This document shows, piece by piece, positions 47,520 to 59,610 of a stretch of DNA of 64,000 nt. The stretch is from Gnetum montanum (Eukaryota; Streptophyta; Gnetopsida; Gnetales; Gnetaceae). A program made the position numbers and the translations under genes. The notes under the pieces were generated by a model, which worked only from the letters and a program-made list of their open reading frames with translations, was not told where the DNA came from and did not search any database. Location of the stretch: assembly GCA_015680685.1 (NCBI GenBank), contig MNCI01021449.1, positions 7,495 through 71,494 on the forward strand. The letters run 5' to 3'. Positions within the stretch are counted from its first letter, which is position 1. Every line of letters starts with the position of its first letter.

Positions 47520-48260
47520 CTTACATCTTTTACCATTCTAGGTTACCTATAATTCCTTGGACAACTTGTACCTTTTTGGGTCCACCTCAATCCATTTTTC
47601 TAAAATGCAGTGCCCCAAGACTATGCCTTCTTGGGCCATCAGATGGCTTTTTTTCTAATTGAGCTTTAGGTTATTCTCCATGCATCATTGAAGCATTTAC
47701 TCAAGATGGTCTAAGGCTTGCTTAAATGTGGTATCATAGGTAGAGAATAAATCCATGAATAACTCTACCCCACTATTGATCTACTATTGAAAGATGCTAA
47801 GTGCCAAATATTGAAAAGTAGCAAGAGTATTGCACAGGCCAAAGGGTATATTTCTATATGCAAAAGTCCCCTAGTGACTTGTAAACATTATTATGGCTTG
47901 ATCCTCTGGTGTGATGTAGATTTAATTATAGGCACTATAACCATCCAAAAAGCTATAATAGCAATGTCCTACAATGGTATCCAACACTTGATCAACAAAT
48001 GGTTCATGAAAGTTTTCATGCTCAACAACCTAAAGTTATGCAGAATCTTCACTTCCCTTCTTTCTTAGGTACAATCATGAGTGAACTAATCCATTCACTA
48101 TTTGTAATTGGATATATGAATCCAACATTAAGAAATTGTTCTACTTCTTCTTTGACAACCTGCTTCAGCTTTGGATTTAGCCTTCTCTATGGTTGTCTCT
48201 TTGACTTGATGAAAGAGTCTATATAGTTGAGGTGTTGGCATATCTATGAATCTATCCCAA
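47520..48260 (-). pseudogene. RT: Reverse transcriptase pseudogene of E7
   Basis: VVKEEVEQFLNVGFIYPI and SEWISSLMIVPKKEGKWRFC (about 48165-48040) are the finger motifs. FLDGYSAYN (near 47960) has the first catalytic Asp. PFGLCNTLATFQ (near 47840). The active-site box reads FMDLFSTY (47756-47730) where relatives have FMDDFSVY, so the second catalytic Asp is Leu. MAQEGIVLGH (about 47640) closes the domain. Multiple stops and frameshifts. Confidence 0.83.
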
Positions 48261-48519
48261 TGAGTTCATGATATGACCAAGAAAAGGTTGTTGACCACTT
48301 GTTTACTACCTTTAATAGCTTCCTTTTCTAGTCTTGAGCAAGGTAGGCATTATTGATTACCGACTTTCCATTATTAAGGAAAGCATATTCTAAAGTTGCC
48401 AATAAAGCGTTTAGTTCAAGGGGCACCTACTTGAAATGATCTAGGATTTCCAAATCTTCCTAATTCATTTCACTTTTTTTGTGGGAGAATTGAATATGGA
48501 GTTGCTCCATTTCATCCAT

Positions 48520-49200
48520 GTTCTTAATCTAGGGACTTGTGAGGCTCTCCAATGGTTCCATACATATTGTGGATTCAACTTGATGATCTGATATCAAATA
48601 CTAGGTACCTTCCTACTTTGTGGTTGCAACATACAAGCACTTCTAAATAACTATTATTTCAACACACTGATTACATGCTTGGATAAATGTATTTTTACCA
48701 TCCATATTCTCTACACGCAATGGTACCCTATGTCATTGTACATGTTGCATGGAACTCTCTTCTTCTCCATTTTACCAAATTTATTTTTCTCGGAGATTTT
48801 CAAGGAAAGATCAAGAATCCCCATCTTGGCATCTATAGTACTTATTCACATCCTTTCCATAATGATAGGGAAGTTCCCTTTACAATTTTCCACATGAATT
48901 ACAAGGAAATCTGTAGGATATGACCACCTACAAGTAGTGGTCATAATTTCCTCCACTAGCCCCAAAGGAACAATGATGAACTAATCTACCAACTCTAGTT
49001 TGATATTACTCTTTTTGAGAGGAGGCATGTTCTAGGTCTTGTACATTTCTTGGGAGATTAAGTTCATCCCAAAACTTGAGTCCAATAGAGCCTTACATGG
49101 ATTAAGCGCTACAATTTACAAATAAATGAGTGGACTCCCACATTCAAATCATTTCCTAGAAAGATGACCAGCCTTTATTCAATCTATAATTGAATATGTC
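48520..49200 (-). pseudogene. PR: Protease pseudogene of E7
   Basis: CKALLDSSFGMNLISQEMYK (49096-49037) is the active-site loop with D-S-S instead of D-S-G. The later QKE, IPYHYGKD and CLYVATT (near 48640) stretches match E1 and E2, including the C-terminal extension ending in ICMEPLESLTSP near 48545. RT begins about 260 bp downstream. Confidence 0.75.
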
Positions 49201-49829
49201 AACATAATAGTGTGTACATTAAAGATCCTTTGGTTTGAAGGTGGCTCGAGGATGCTTTCAGAGGTAGATAAGGTAGGGTTAATAGCCATGAGTGTCTGCA
49301 AGGGTATTCTAGGATTGTTCATTTTGAAGAATGGTCTCTTGCAAGGTTTTAGTTCAAAACTACTTAGATGAATATCCAAGAAAAGTTTACTACCCTCATA
49401 AAGTTTTGTTGATATGGCTTTGATGGAATTTTTTCCTACATAGGTGGAGTAGGTGGCAAAGGTGTGGTAGTTAATGATGCAAGAGTTGTTGAAGGATACA
49501 AAGGATGAAAAGAAAAAGGAAACTCCCTTCTTGAAGGAGGTGCTTTGTAATATTCTGAAGCATAGTAGTGGTAAGGAAAGGAGGCATGGCTAGATAATTC
49601 ATGAGGGGATAGATGCTATTGGCCATAATATCCATAAGGGTTTTGCTATTTATAAGAATACTATTGCCACAGTGGTGGGATCCCCTAAGACTGTGGGTGT
49701 TTCCATTTCTAGTATTGCTCTTGACATTGAGGAGATGCTTCACTTGGATAATACATTGGTTGGTGGAACTTCTACCTATAGTTGACTTGTTGGTAAGGCA
49801 ACCACCTAGGTGTTTTTGATTTTGTAAAT

Positions 49830-50800
49830 TTTGGATTTAATGCATACACCCTAGACTCCTGCAAATATGACAACACTAGGAAACATCCCTTAGGATGTTC
49901 ATATTAGCACATTTTGCATCCATCATCATCTATTTCAGAATCTACAACCTCCTCAACCACTACAGCTTTACCCTTTTTCTAATGGTAATCCTTTTCTATA
50001 TCCTTTTTTCTCTTTTTGTTTTGACCACTACTCCCTTGATCCACTCTTTCTTCTACAATTTTTAGAGCAATTTGGAACTTCTCATCTAAGAAGCTCTACA
50101 TGTTTTCCACCTTAGTCAATATCCCAATGATAGATTTTTGTATCGACAAGGTCTTTCTTTGCCTCATTTCATTAAGTGGTGTTTCCTCCTTTGAGTCACA
50201 GAAATGCACCTCCCTTTTGCAAATGGAGGGATCCCAATTATACTCTTCTACCCTTTCATATTTTTTTATATCCCCTTTTTCTTTGGCCAATTTTCCAATG
50301 AACCTTTGAATCTGATGGGTCTACATTTAAAAAAATCTTCCTTGGTCATAGATCCTAAGGGTTTTCCTTGTCTTATTTTTAAGTCCATCTATGGTGTGGT
50401 GAAGTTGCTCCCTTTGGAAGTATCCATGGCCTAGGCATCAATGCAACAAAAAGTAGTACATGCCCATGGCCGCATTTAAGGACTCATGATTTTCCTATTT
50501 CCATCCTTATATTTGCCTCTACAAGTGAAATACTTTGGAATACATTTGGTGTTTGTCATTAAGGAGTTCTAACATGGTACTCCATCGGTGAAAAGATTTC
50601 AGTTCCAAGGACTAGTACTTGCTTTCTACTTCTTTGTTGAGTGTCCTTAAAAACAATTTAAACTTCTGCCATTCATTCTCTATGTTCTACAAGGTACAAT
50701 CATTATGAAAGGCTTGGAGATTATTTTGAGGATCTACATTATATCCTCCTTCAAACCTAGGGATATTATTCATATCCAACCTTTTAATCCTACTATCTTT
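49830..50800 (-). pseudogene. gag: gag pseudogene of E7
   Basis: The frame 50290-50096 (EYNWDPSICKREVHF, then EMRQRKTLSIQKSIIGILTK) aligns with E1 RDPSLRKRRVRFCEEEEESP, KEMVNRKTLPLQKLTTKV. Around 50780-50580 are LDMNNIPRFEGG-type and LNDKHQMYSKVF-type remnants. Near 49910 the GCKMC, HPKGC remnant of the Cys/His motif precedes a Tyr/Pro-rich linker (49830-49450). Heavily broken. Confidence 0.75.
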
Positions 50801-50913
50801 CTGACTATAGTTATACCAAGATGTTAACTTAGCTATATTATTCATATCCAACCTTTTAATCCTACTATTGTTAGCGTATTTAGCTAACTATAGTTCCTAG
50901 CAATGGCACCAAG

Positions 50914-51793
50914 GAAGAGCAGTAGGTATCCTCTACATCCAACCATACGAATCATAAGCATTCACTAGCAGTCTAATCAAATTCCGTGGACTTAGTTCCT
51001 AAGTTACTTATAGCCTTAAACTGTGAGTCAAGGGTTGTATGATTGTTGTCTTCCTAACTCACACTTGAGTTATTAATAAATATAGTTAAATATGAGTTAA
51101 GGCACATTACATCGATTTTTAAAATTATCTTTATATATTTTTCATTTTGATAGCTAGATAAGTAAAGGAAGGTTTACTAATTAATTATTTACTACTTAGC
51201 TAATCTACCAACTAACTATCCATATGTGAAGTAACCATTCCCACTTATCGTACACATCCTGAACTAGTATTAATGCTACTATGTTACCAAGTGGCTATCA
51301 CTAGGTGTACCAAATGTCCACTACTAGGATTACGAAGTGTAATACATCATGTTCAAAGTGATCATACTTACATATTTATGGTTAAGTATATTAATTAATT
51401 AAAACCATGAATATAAATTACATTAAAAGTTAACTGCAAATAGGAAAGAGTAAACTAATCCAAGTGCTACAATAAATATAAGAAATCTCGATTTTATTGA
51501 CATTCCCGCCAATGCATCCAAGCACATGGCATTCAAATAAAGCACCATACAATCTCTTTCATTTACACTGCTATCACTTAGAGGGAAAATATTCTAACTT
51601 TGGAAACAAGGAACTGCAAGAGCTTCACTATGCTATTGAATCCAAGTTTTCATGAATGCATCGGGTAAGTGCATTTATATAGGCCTTACCTACATCAGCA
51701 TCAATGCATCCAACCATGCCTTGATGAGGATACGTCAATGGGGCTACATCAATGCATGCCCATTAATTTAGCCTATCTTATTACGATTCATCA
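50914..51793 (-). repeat. 5' LTR of E7
   Basis: Right edge TGATGAATCG (minus) at 51793. TATA (CCTATATAAATG, near 51683). GGTAAYCC-like boxes near 51270-51340. The left edge is degenerate next to a primer site reading TTGGTGCCATTGCTAGGAAC (50912-50893), which has several changes from the intact form. About 880 bp, like the E2 and E5 LTRs. Confidence 0.7.
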
Positions 51794-53560
51794 CTTGTTA
51801 TGCTAAACTAAGGTCCAAGTCTAAGTTCCATGCGATAGTTAATATACAATGTACTATTTGGATATATAGCTTTGGTAATTTTCCATACAATAATTCATAA
51901 AGAGAATATCTAAAGAAATTTTCAAGTTAACCTTTAAGCCCATAAAGTATCATTAAGTTTGGTATTCTAAGTGTTTCTGTACTTACTAATGATTTTTTAT
52001 GTTATTTCTTTATTTGTAACTTTAGCTTAGCTATTAGCCTATGGATGGTATAGTTCTTGGCAACCGTTTGGGACCGCCAACGTTTGGCCTCTAGTCTTAT
52101 GACCTAGAGTCATAGGAAATGAAGATATCCCTTAAAATAGGGTTTAGGTGCTTGTTGGTCTTCTGGCAACACCAAGGCCCAAATGCCTCTAAATAAACTC
52201 AATGGTTATGAAACGAACTAAACATGAGTATGTGTTTGCTGTTGTAAATTTGTATGAAATTGTAACTAGCTATCATAAAAGAAATTTAGCTAGCTTTTAT
52301 CACACACTGTGAGTTATTAAAGGTTCCTATTTTGTCAAATTACTTAGTCTATATAGTCCTTATGGTACACTACTTAAAACACATAAATTTTCACAAAAAT
52401 ACTTGAGCATAATTTTTCCAATCTACCCCTTATTTTTCCCAGAGAGAAAATTCCACAAGAAAACTAGAAATACAACGAGATTCAAAGAATTTAGAAAGAG
52501 GAAAAAGACAAAATAGAACTGTGTGAATCTCAAACATTTAGGCAAGATAAATTGAACATGATGAAACACTTCGCAATAAAGCTATTCCAATTCAATTTAA
52601 ATATTATGAATTGTTCAAACCCTTTAAGCCCAACAAGGAATTTTGTAAAAGGCAATCTTATTACACTACCAAAATGCATTGTAAACAACAAGTACAAGCT
52701 TTTGTTTGGCTAGTTAACAGTTGTAAAGAATTTCAAGCAAAAGAGCAAGCAAAAAAATTTGACAATTTCAAGATTGAAATATCAAAGCAATAAACTTTTA
52801 AAAAATGTAGCTATTTCAAGCAAGTCAAAGTATCAAAGATTTTCCAGATCCTCTAGACTCAAACAAGCAATTTCAATAAGGCATTACTATTAAATTACTC
52901 AAGATGCTTTTTTAAGACAACATAAGCTCTTATATGCAAAACTAATAAAAGTCTAATATTGTCCAAACATAGAGCTATAAGAATACTCTAGAAAATCCAA
53001 AAATTAAATGCCAAGCACAATACTATCTAGACCATTAGCTAAGCAATTAAGACAAAATGGGAAGTAAATAACTCACAGGATTAAAACAAAGCAACTAAAT
53101 TGATGTCTTTAGCAGTCCATGCTTTTACAATCTTCAATATTTTTCTAAGTATCTTTTTCCAAAATCCCCCCTTTCCTTATTTTACCCATCAAGCTCTTTT
53201 TATAATAGCCTTGGGTAGTTACAAACATCATAAAGGATTAAGGTGGGTCACAAATATCTAGGGATATTAACTCATAACCACCTTAAGAAGTTATAAGAAA
53301 TTTGAGCCAAAGTTGGCAAGTGTCGTCTTAGTTACAAATATCATGGAGATGTAGTTATTCTACCATACGAAGTTACAACTTGAATGGGAAGTTTCAATTC
53401 CCATAGAAAATCAAGTAACATTCACCAATTGTTCATAAATCCCTTCTTTTAAAACATAACCTTCTCTCTATTTTTATAAATACATACGAATTATTTTTAA
53501 GACTTTAATTGTAATCTCGCAATAGCAATATATATATTTTTCCTTATATACTTTAACCAA
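51794..53560. other. Unassigned sequence, possibly LTR-derived
   Basis: No coding feature supported; the frame 52611-52793 is short and AT-driven. CTATTATAAAAAG on the minus strand near 53198 and repeated AGTTACAAAYATCAT blocks (53217, 53331) suggest a decayed LTR or other repeat, but I found no matching termini. A low-AT patch with GGCAACCGTTTGGGACCGCC (52060-52079) stands out. Confidence 0.35.
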
Positions 53561-53568
53561 GGGTAAGA

Positions 53569-54330
53569 TTAATAAAATTCTATCTCCACCGTCACCACAA
53601 GCCCGACATATGAGCAGCAACAGTACCATGGAGTCTCATGCGTTGATGTTGGAGGCGTTCCGGAATATTCCCATTCTTGATAGCAACTTATCTTCCCGTT
53701 CTTGCTTTTAAGGGCAATATGCAGGGCATTTTTTTTTGTTTGTCTGCCATGAATAGCAGTCGTTCTCCTTGTAGAAATTTTTCCTAAGTAACTTGCCAGC
53801 ATTCAAGTTGCCTCTCCTGGGCGCTACATGAATTAGGTAATCGCCTGCATTGTCGACACTGGATGCCGATTTCTTCAACTCATTCGTACCGTCCTCTGTA
53901 ATTTTACGATTTTCTCCTCCATTCTAGGAACGCAGCTCTGGACTGCAGTATGAGAACAGCCATAATGATAATCATTTAGAGGGCATGGGTAGGATTTGTG
54001 ATAGTCCCAGAGAGGGTTAACCATACTGGAATCGTTATTTTCACAGGTTATCAAAAATGGGTATTTTTCCATGGAACTTTTCTCGGATTCTGCTTTGGCT
54101 TACTCTGCAATTTACTTTCTCATTTCCAGGAAAGCTTGAGATTTTCTAAATTTGGGTTTCTTGTCTTATCAGGCGGATCCTCCAAATGCAGACTAGATAC
54201 CAGAGGAAGACATTCTTAGTGTGACGGCAATAATCCTGGCATGCTGTTACGGAGGCCATGAATTTTCACAGAGGGTTACTACGTCAGTCATCAGTTTTGA
54301 TAGATCGGATTCAGAGATTGGTGCTGGCAT
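53569..54330 (-). pseudogene. Possible low-copy host gene remnant
   Basis: Higher GC and CpG than surroundings and several minus-strand frames: MPAPISESDLSKLMTDVV from 54330, followed by LCENSWPP and a possible donor (CC/GTAACA); MEKYPFLITCENNDSSMV from 54072, containing CPLNDYHYGCSH and MEEKIVKLQRTV; and MLASYLGKISTRRTTA from 53802, ending 53569. The first two share a frame but stops lie between them, as expected for introns or decay. I recognise no family. It does not resemble the retroelement proteins in this window. Confidence 0.3.
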
Positions 54331-55018
54331 CTGTACGTATAATCAACACATCTCCTTCTTTTTTTGTTAGTTTGAATTTGCACAAACATGCTGATTATGG
54401 ATTCCTCCATAACCGAACAATTGTATTCATTTGAAACACTTAAAAGTGGGTTTCTGAGTTCATGACTGTTTGATATCTGTATTGTCACAGTTTTTATCAT
54501 ACATTCACTTTATCTGGTCCTTTGTTTGATGTTTGTTAAATTCTCCTGAGAATATCACTTGAGTTCTAAGTCATAGGAGGAGGGTCAATGCTACATTATC
54601 TATTTGTCAATAAATCTGTGATGACAGGGTATTTTCCTGCAAGAAAAATGAAAATTTGCTAATATATTCTACATTGAATAGCACTAAGTCTTACAGGTTC
54701 TGTTAAAAATAGCACCTTAATGCGTTTCCATTACTTCTTTAACACTTGTGGAAATTCTTTATCCTTGAAAACGTCTTATCACAGAAAACTTTTAATCCAT
54801 GCTTCTTTAAAGTGCTTGTCCTTAAGATCACCGATTGTTACCCTATCAAACACACTTTAAACCATTTTTTTTTTTGGGAACATAGAACCAGGACCTGTTC
54901 TTCCCATTTACTTGAGAAAGACTACTCCATACAATGCTCAAATGTGCTAACAATGGTGTGGTTAATTTTTTATTTACCCTCAAGGATTGCATTATTTTTA
55001 GAATGTTTTCCATGTAAA
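54331..55018. other. Unassigned T-rich, intron-like sequence
   Basis: T/TG-rich plus strand without sustained frames. It differs from the element tails elsewhere and ends abruptly at E8 integrase sequence near 55018. Confidence 0.4.
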
Positions 55019-56900
55019 CTATGGACCATTATCTAAGATAAGCATGTGTGGCATGTTAACCTTGTTCATCACATAGTTCTTAAAGAACTTAGTAGAACTT
55101 GTTGTAGTATAATCGATAACTAGAGTTGCTTCAGCCCACTTTGTGCAATAAGCTACAGTGATAATGATGCATAATTTATCATTGGATGAAGGAGTAATAG
55201 GATCCATAAATTCAATTCCTCATAAGTCAAAAGGTTCAAATGATAAGATCCATTGTTGTATTCCTTCAAAGCATGTTGTAACCACCTTATCTCATTGACA
55301 ATATTTGCGTTATATAGCAAAGTGATTGTCAAAGAGTATCCACAAAAAATAACTAGCCATGAGAGTCTTGATGGTTATAATTTATCCAACCTAGTGGCCT
55401 CCACATAGTTATTCATGTGAATCCTAGAGAACTCTTTATTGGTTTTCCTTTGGAACACACCAGCGTACCAAGCCATCTAAACAAATTTTGTAGAGGTTAC
55501 CTCTATATTCATGAAATGTTTAGCATAGTAAATAATTCTTAGGTCTTGTGTTTATTCCATTTAGAAGGAACTGTTTGCTTATTTAGATGTGTGAGGTAAT
55601 TAGGAAACCAAGGTGTGATTGTTGATAAGGAAATTGAAGTGGCCTTTGTAAGAAAAGGCTTATAAAAAACTAATTAGATAAAGGCTCTTCATCAACTTTG
55701 TTATTCAATCTTAAATAAGACAAATGATCTATAACAACATTCTTGGTCCCCTTTTTATAAATAATTGTACTCTTAAACTTCTATAAGATTACTAGCCATC
55801 AAATAATTTAAGGACTCACAGTTGGTTTATTCATCAAAAACTGTGTTGCATTATTGTCTATGCATACAAATATTAGATTAAAAAATACAAGTGTTTGATC
55901 TTTTAAAGCATGTATAGCACTACCATCAACTCTTTTTTTGTTGTGATGTAACTGAGTTATGCTCGTTTAATGTTTTTTTAATGTAATCGATGTTGTATAG
56001 ACATTTCTAATCCTCTAACTACATAAGCACGACTTTCAAAGCATAATTGAATATATTAATTATTATGTGGAAGGATCTTGACCAATATGGTGCTCATAGA
56101 ATTGGAGTCTCTAGGATTCTTTACTTGAGGAGCTCAAAAGCCTTTCACAATCTTTTGACTTGATGAAGGATACATCATTCTTAGTGTGGTTTACTAATGG
56201 TTTGATAATCTTTGTGAAGTTCTCAATGAAGGACACATAATAATCAATGTATCCAAGAAATGACTTCATATATTTCACTATTTGAGATCTTTGAGTAATT
56301 CCTTGAATGATCTTTATTTTTTTCAGATCCATCTCAATGCCTCTTTCTAAATTTTAATGTTCCAAGATAATGAATTTCTAAACCATGAGATCACTTTTTC
56401 CATATATCTTTGAAGTATATGTTCTAGCTAGTTCAATGCTTACTCAAAGCCTAACCTATAGGTGGAGTTGTCATTTATAAAGACTACAACACCGTTATTG
56501 ATTTACTTTTGGAAGATGCTTAGGACCAAGTATTGGAATGTTACAAGAGTATCAAATAGAATAAACATCTTTTTATATGTGAAACTTTCATAGGAACTCA
56601 TGAATGTTATTCTGACATTGTCTTCAAGAGAAATTTGGATTCAATTACAGCCACTATTGTGTCCTGCTATGATATCTAGCACTTGATCAACAAAATGGCA
56701 AGGGAAAATGATTTTTGAATATCACCATTTTCAATAACCTGAATTCTATGCAAATTTACCATTGTCCTTTTTTTTGGCATGATCATAACTAGGCTCACCC
56801 ACTCACTATCTATAATAGGATAGATGGATTTAGCTTTTAGAATGTTTTCAATCTTTTATTTTACAACCTCCACTACCTTGAACTTCAACTTGTATGAGCA
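55019..56900 (-). mobile_element. pol: E8: gypsy pol relic (RT, RNase H, integrase N-terminal half)
   Basis: Minus strand. RT from about 56830: a PLPF block, then LEHxNLERGIEMDLKK near 56345, and SFLGYIDYYVSFIENFTKII (56270-56210), the end of RT and the connection to RNase H. FVCIDNNATQFLMNKP-type sequence near 55850 is RNase H. MDPITPSSNDKLCIIITVAY and KWAEATLV, then MLILDNGP (55207-55019) are the integrase core up to the second Asp (LDNG). The integrase is cut at 55019 and no LTR is seen. A separate, older copy than E7. Confidence 0.75.
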
Positions 56901-57051
56901 GTTGGCATTTTGGTTTTATGATAGGATCTATGTATATGCAGTGCTAGTATATACACAAATCAATCCTAGTGATCTCATCATAAGACCATGCAAAGTTTGT
57001 TGTTCATTTTTTACTACTTCTATCAACACTTCTTCTTTTGTTCTTTTGTAA

Positions 57052-57480
57052 GCTTAGAATTGTGTTGTCATAACTCAACCATTACATGGAATAGTACGCA
57101 TTCAAAGTGCTAAGTCTATTTGGAGAATCATTTACAAATTTTCACACATGAATAAAATATTTTCGAAGAAAAGAACAAGTATAATGAAAATTGGTAAATT
57201 GTTTTTACCAAGCAAATAAAATATTCTTCTGAAGGAGCTTGCTAAGAAAAATTCTAGCTAACAAAAATTCATTTTGAGAGGATATGAATGCACAACATAA
57301 AGAGCCTTAGAAGAAAAATAAAGCTTGTAGTGAAAACTATTCATGAAAATACCTAAAGATTAATCAAAGAATTTATTTAATCAATCTAAGGTTCTAAGAT
57401 TAAATAGCAATCATGAGAATTTTACTATTAATGGAGCTTAGAGATTGTTAATTAGTAAGAGTATTTATTCCTTGATGAAC
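57052..57480. other. Unassigned AT-rich sequence upstream of repeat array
   Basis: In an E7-like layout this would hold protease or gag of E8, but I could not find those motifs. No other feature is supported. Confidence 0.35.
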
Positions 57481-59610
57481 TCATTAGTTTAAGCTAAGTA
57501 GAATTGGTTTATATAACCAAATTTTGATATTAAATATTTTGGTTCTATAATATGCTCGATTTGCCATATCAGATTTAAGATAATATAAAATTAGGCTAAA
57601 GTTTAGAAGTAGTTATATCTCAATTAGTTTTTAAGAAAAGAGTTTACTAGATTATAACCCAATTTTAAGGATTGCCACATTAGATAATGCATGTAGAAGC
57701 TCAAAACTAAAGAAAATCATCTTTTAGAGTAGAGTTTGTAGAATCAAAAAACTAGTTCTACAAACAATCCTAAATCTAGTTCTACCTTGTTAACTTGTGA
57801 TGAATCAACATTCATATGGGCACTTAAGAATTAAAGTCTTAAAGTTCAAATCTACAAATTTTAAGTGAAGATATATTATTCCATGTCATTGTGAGCTATA
57901 TCAATTAAGGCTCATAGAACCAAAAATTGGTTATACAAAGTGGAGTAAAATTGGTTCCAAAAAAAGGCTCATGCCATGTTTATAGAACCAAAAATTGTCT
58001 TTATTAGATATCACAAATTTAGTTCTATGAACAACATCAACTCAGTGAAATAGTAAGCTTGTGAACCAAAAATTAGTTCTATGAATGAGCTTTAAATCTA
58101 TTCCACCACGTCAACTAGATGAAGGCTAAAGATCAACTCCATGTCATTGTAAGCCATATTAATGAAGGTTCAAAGAATAAAAACTTAGCTTTATAATGGA
58201 ATGTCAAATTGGTTTTATAAGAAAAGCTCATATTATATGCCACATGAATTGAATAAGCAAAGCCCAATCTATAGAACCAAAGAGTAAGTACTATAATAAT
58301 AAATAGAATCGATTCTGTAATGGAAAGATTTTGTTATTTGACATGTCAAATTTGAAAAGTATAGGCTTTATAGATCAAAAAACTTAGCTATATAAGAAAT
58401 CATCATTCAGTTCAACAAGCCATGATAGCTCGCAATGATAGTGAGCTCGTAGAACCAAAAACTGGTTCTACAAACATGCTTATTTTTTACACTACCACGT
58501 CATCTAGGTATAATCTCATAAATAAAAGTAAAGTTAGATTTACATCATTGAAAGACACATCACCAAAAACTAAAAACATGATTTTTAGAACCAAATATTG
58601 GTAACAAACATAAGATCTAAATTGATTCTACCACATCAGCCCTTAACATTAAAGAATATTTGTACAATCAAAAAATGTTTCTACAAAGAGGTTATAAGAA
58701 TGGTTCTAAGAAGAGGCTCATCTCTCGATCTAGAGTGAGCTCATAAGATCAAAAAGGTAGTCCTATCTAAAAGCATGTATCAGTTCTATGAATCACATCA
58801 GCTTACAATTCATAACTAAAAGAAAAGACATCGTTTGTAGAATCAAAATTTAGTTTTACAAACTAGTTCTAAAATGATTCTAGAAGTGGAGTTTGTCTAA
58901 TTTGCCACATAAGTTCAAAAGTAGAGAACAATTTGTAAAACCAAAAATTGGTTCTACAAGCTAATTCTAACTTAGTTCTACCATGACAGCAAAATTTTGT
59001 AGAACCAAAAAGAGGATCTATGAATTGGCTCTATAAATCATGTAAGATTGTAAAATACTAAAACAACTCTATTTGAAACTTTAAATGATACTCCACAAAT
59101 ATGGGATCCACTATGAGGTAATAATAATGATTTGTGTATGTGCTTAATAATGATTTTAATATAGCTTAGAAAACTTAAGCTAAACGAGATTTAGAAAATG
59201 AAAAATTTTACAAGATTTAAGCGAAATTGATACCATTTAAAGAGTTAAAAGCCATGAAAGCAAGAGGCCTATGGAACCAAAAATTGGTTCTATGAGAAGC
59301 ACATGGATTCAAAGAAGAGTCAAGTCTTGGAAAAATAGTTGCATGAAAGAACATAGAGCTGCATGTTAGCATAAGCTTAACAAAAACAAAAATTGATTCT
59401 AAAGTAAGCCTTCTTTTTGGTTTTACAAGCCACATCATCACAAAACAAATACAACCAAAACTTGGTTCTACGAATTAGCTTGAATTTGGTGCTACAAGCC
59501 ACATTAGCATGTTAAATTCAGCAAAAATAGAATAAAAAAGATTATTTTATTTTCAACATTCATAAAACCAAAATATCGTTCTATGAAATGGCTCTATTTA
59601 CATTTCATAA
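57480..59610. repeat. Array of degenerate palindromic repeats (AGAACCAA-AAA-TTGGTTCT core)
   Basis: About 18 copies of a 19-base near-palindrome, consensus AGAACCAAAAATTGGTTCT, followed by ACAAA or ATGAA. Copies start near 57739, 57916, 57983, 58062, 58173, 58273, 58372, 58451, 58578, 58657, 58747, 58841, 58933, 59001, 59274, 59386, 59448 and 59571. Spacing is mostly 67-127 bp. Between cores recur AAATTTAGTTCTACCACATC-type and GAGCTCAT segments, so the real unit is probably about 90 bp and degenerate. Spacings are not multiples of three, and arms keep pairing in many copies (57916, 58451, 58933, 59274 nearly perfect). Function unknown; it may be the variable tandem-repeat region of an element. 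Confidence 0.75.

Larger units (their letters stand above)
46050..51793 (-). mobile_element. E7: autonomous-type Ty3/gypsy element relic (gag-PR-RT-RH-INT)
   Basis: Minus strand, from right to left: 5' LTR (about 50914-51793), degenerate primer site, gag (50800-49830), protease (about 49200-48700), RT (48260-47520), RNase H (47340-46970), integrase (about 46640-46055). RT and integrase wording (FLDGYSAYN; EGIVLGH; WGIDFMG; QANGQV) is of the non-chromodomain Athila/Tat type. The 3' LTR is missing, so the left end is truncated or diverged. Its gag and protease resemble those of E1-E4, making it the closest visible pol-bearing relative of those elements. Confidence 0.82.

Noticed and set aside
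48679-48923. Overlapping plus-strand frames of 72 and 78 codons
   Set aside because: They are antisense shadows of the E7 protease region.
57480-59610. Palindrome array considered as a CRISPR array or a coding repeat (VEPKIGST-like peptide)
   Set aside because: Repeats are degenerate, spacer lengths vary and are not multiples of three, and the genome type is plant.
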